In this document: positions 63,442-64,000 of the stretch, piece after piece
Layout: every line of letters starts with the position of its first letter
Position numbering within the stretch: position 1 is the first letter of the stretch
Source of the DNA: Nocardia sp. NBC_00416
Lineage (GTDB): Bacteria; Actinomycetota; Actinomycetes; Mycobacteriales; Mycobacteriaceae
Assembly: GCF_036032445.1 (NCBI RefSeq)
Contig: NZ_CP107932.1
Coordinates: 6,512,501 to 6,576,500 of the forward strand
DNA length: 64,000 nt
Reading direction: 5' to 3'
The notes under the pieces: generated by a model
What the model was told of the DNA's origin: nothing
The model's database searches: none
The model's input: the letters and a program-made list of their open reading frames with translations, nothing else
Made by a program: the position numbers and the translations under genes

Positions 63442-64000
63442 CGATAACGGCGGAACGGGCGGTGCGCGCGCCGGACCGCCGGGTCGCCGGGGTGGAGCGC
63501 GGCCCGTTCGCGGTGATGGCGATCGGAGGCAGTGTGGTGATGGCCGGATTGTCCGCGTATCTACCGTTATGGGGCGCGGCCCTGATCGTCGCAGGTCTAC
63601 TACTGGCAGTGGTGGTGCGGATCGGGGGCCGCACGCCGGTGCGGTGGTTCCTGGACTGGTTCGATTTCCGGACCGGAAGGTCCGGACGCGCTGTCCTGCT
63701 CAACGAGCAGATCCCGATCCGCGATATCGACGTTCCGGCGGGTATCTGCGGTATCGCGCAGGAAGGCGATGTGCTGGTCGCCATGATCCAGCTCGCCCCG
63801 AATCTGGACCTGCCCACGGTGATCGCCGAACAGACCATCTACACCGAGGACACCGTCTCGGTCGAGAGTCTGCTGCCGATGCTCGACCAGTACGGCATCG
63901 GTGTCGATATCGATATCGTCACCACCGGCCAGCGGGTCAGGTCGGCCGGCAGCTACAGCATGCTCTACGACCAGTTGATCGGGTCGCATCCGGTCGTCGG
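63438..64000 (+). CDS. eccE: ESX membrane complex subunit EccE (truncated by window end)
   Basis: The first ~187 codons are present and run off the window. Two transmembrane helices are seen at about 26-42 and 45-62 (LPLWGAALIVAGLLLAVVVR), followed by the start of the periplasmic-side domain (VLVAMIQLAPNLDLPTVIAE). Position after mycP and the two-helix start match EccE, a peripheral subunit of the ESX complex. Confidence 0.88.
   Translation, partial: MTITAERAVRAPDRRVAGVERGPFAVMAIGGSVVMAGLSAYLPLWGAALIVAGLLLAVVVRIGGRTPVRWFLDWFDFRTGRSGRAVLLNEQIPIRDIDVPAGICGIAQEGDVLVAMIQLAPNLDLPTVIAEQTIYTEDTVSVESLLPMLDQYGIGVDIDIVTTGQRVRSAGSYSMLYDQLIGSHPVV

Overview
The window is chromosomal-looking, high-GC actinobacterial DNA. 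Three things point to a mycolic-acid actinomycete of the Nocardia/Mycobacterium group, most likely Nocardia: an ESX (type VII) secretion locus, a WhiB-type regulator and a mycothiol-linked thioredoxin-fold protein, and a set of housekeeping genes resembling the gdh-glbO-pepN-rpiB-nei neighbourhood of mycobacteria (recalled from memory). The species is an inference.

Left part, 1-20.2 kb, housekeeping. It opens with the C-terminal half of the large NAD-glutamate dehydrogenase, a thioesterase and a conserved unknown. An HNH protein, a truncated haemoglobin (glbO), a small membrane protein and a DUF5130 protein follow. Next come aminopeptidase N, SAICAR synthetase, a ferredoxin-NAD reductase-type flavoprotein, an Rv2466c-type CPWC protein, an M48 protease, rpiB, a Nei-type glycosylase and a GGDEF protein. 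Two tRNAs (Gly-TCC, Pro-TGG) precede a MerR regulator, a WhiB-like protein, a ROK-family protein and a PAS-like protein. Convergent gene pairs are often separated by long perfect hairpins.

Middle part, 20.3-29.4 kb, a type IV secretion-like module. A tight operon encodes TcpC/VirB8-like, small VirB2/TcpD-like, TcpE/VirB3-like and VirB4-like ATPase proteins, a degenerate NlpC/P60 protein and an intact NlpC/P60 protein. A TrbL/VirB6-like membrane protein lies on the opposite strand. No relaxase, coupling protein, integrase or att site was seen, so this is not obviously a complete conjugative element.

Right part, 29.8-64 kb, a large ESX locus. First come accessory and probable substrate proteins: two large glycine-zipper proteins sharing a C-terminal domain, an EspB-like single-chain PE/PPE protein, YbaB/EspL-like and EspH-like proteins, an EspC-like protein, two large proteins sharing another C-terminal domain, a further NlpC/P60 protein and a CpnT-like protein without a toxin domain. 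The core machine then follows in ESX-3 order: eccA, eccB, eccC, PE-position gene, PPE, esx pair, espG, an EspI-like ATPase, eccD, mycP and eccE (cut by the window end). Both Esx proteins lack the WxG tryptophan.

The main new observation is a 16-bp palindrome, TYCCCA-N4-TGGGAA. It occurs in front of seven transcription units: the type IV-like operon, the first ESX accessory operon, the 666-aa protein, the minus-strand 389-aa protein, eccA, eccB-eccC and the PE/PPE/esx operon. None was seen in the housekeeping part. This suggests that the type IV-like module and the ESX system belong to one regulon and may form one hybrid secretion apparatus. The nearest known precedent is the pRAW-type mycobacterial plasmids, whose conjugation needs both type IV and type VII components.
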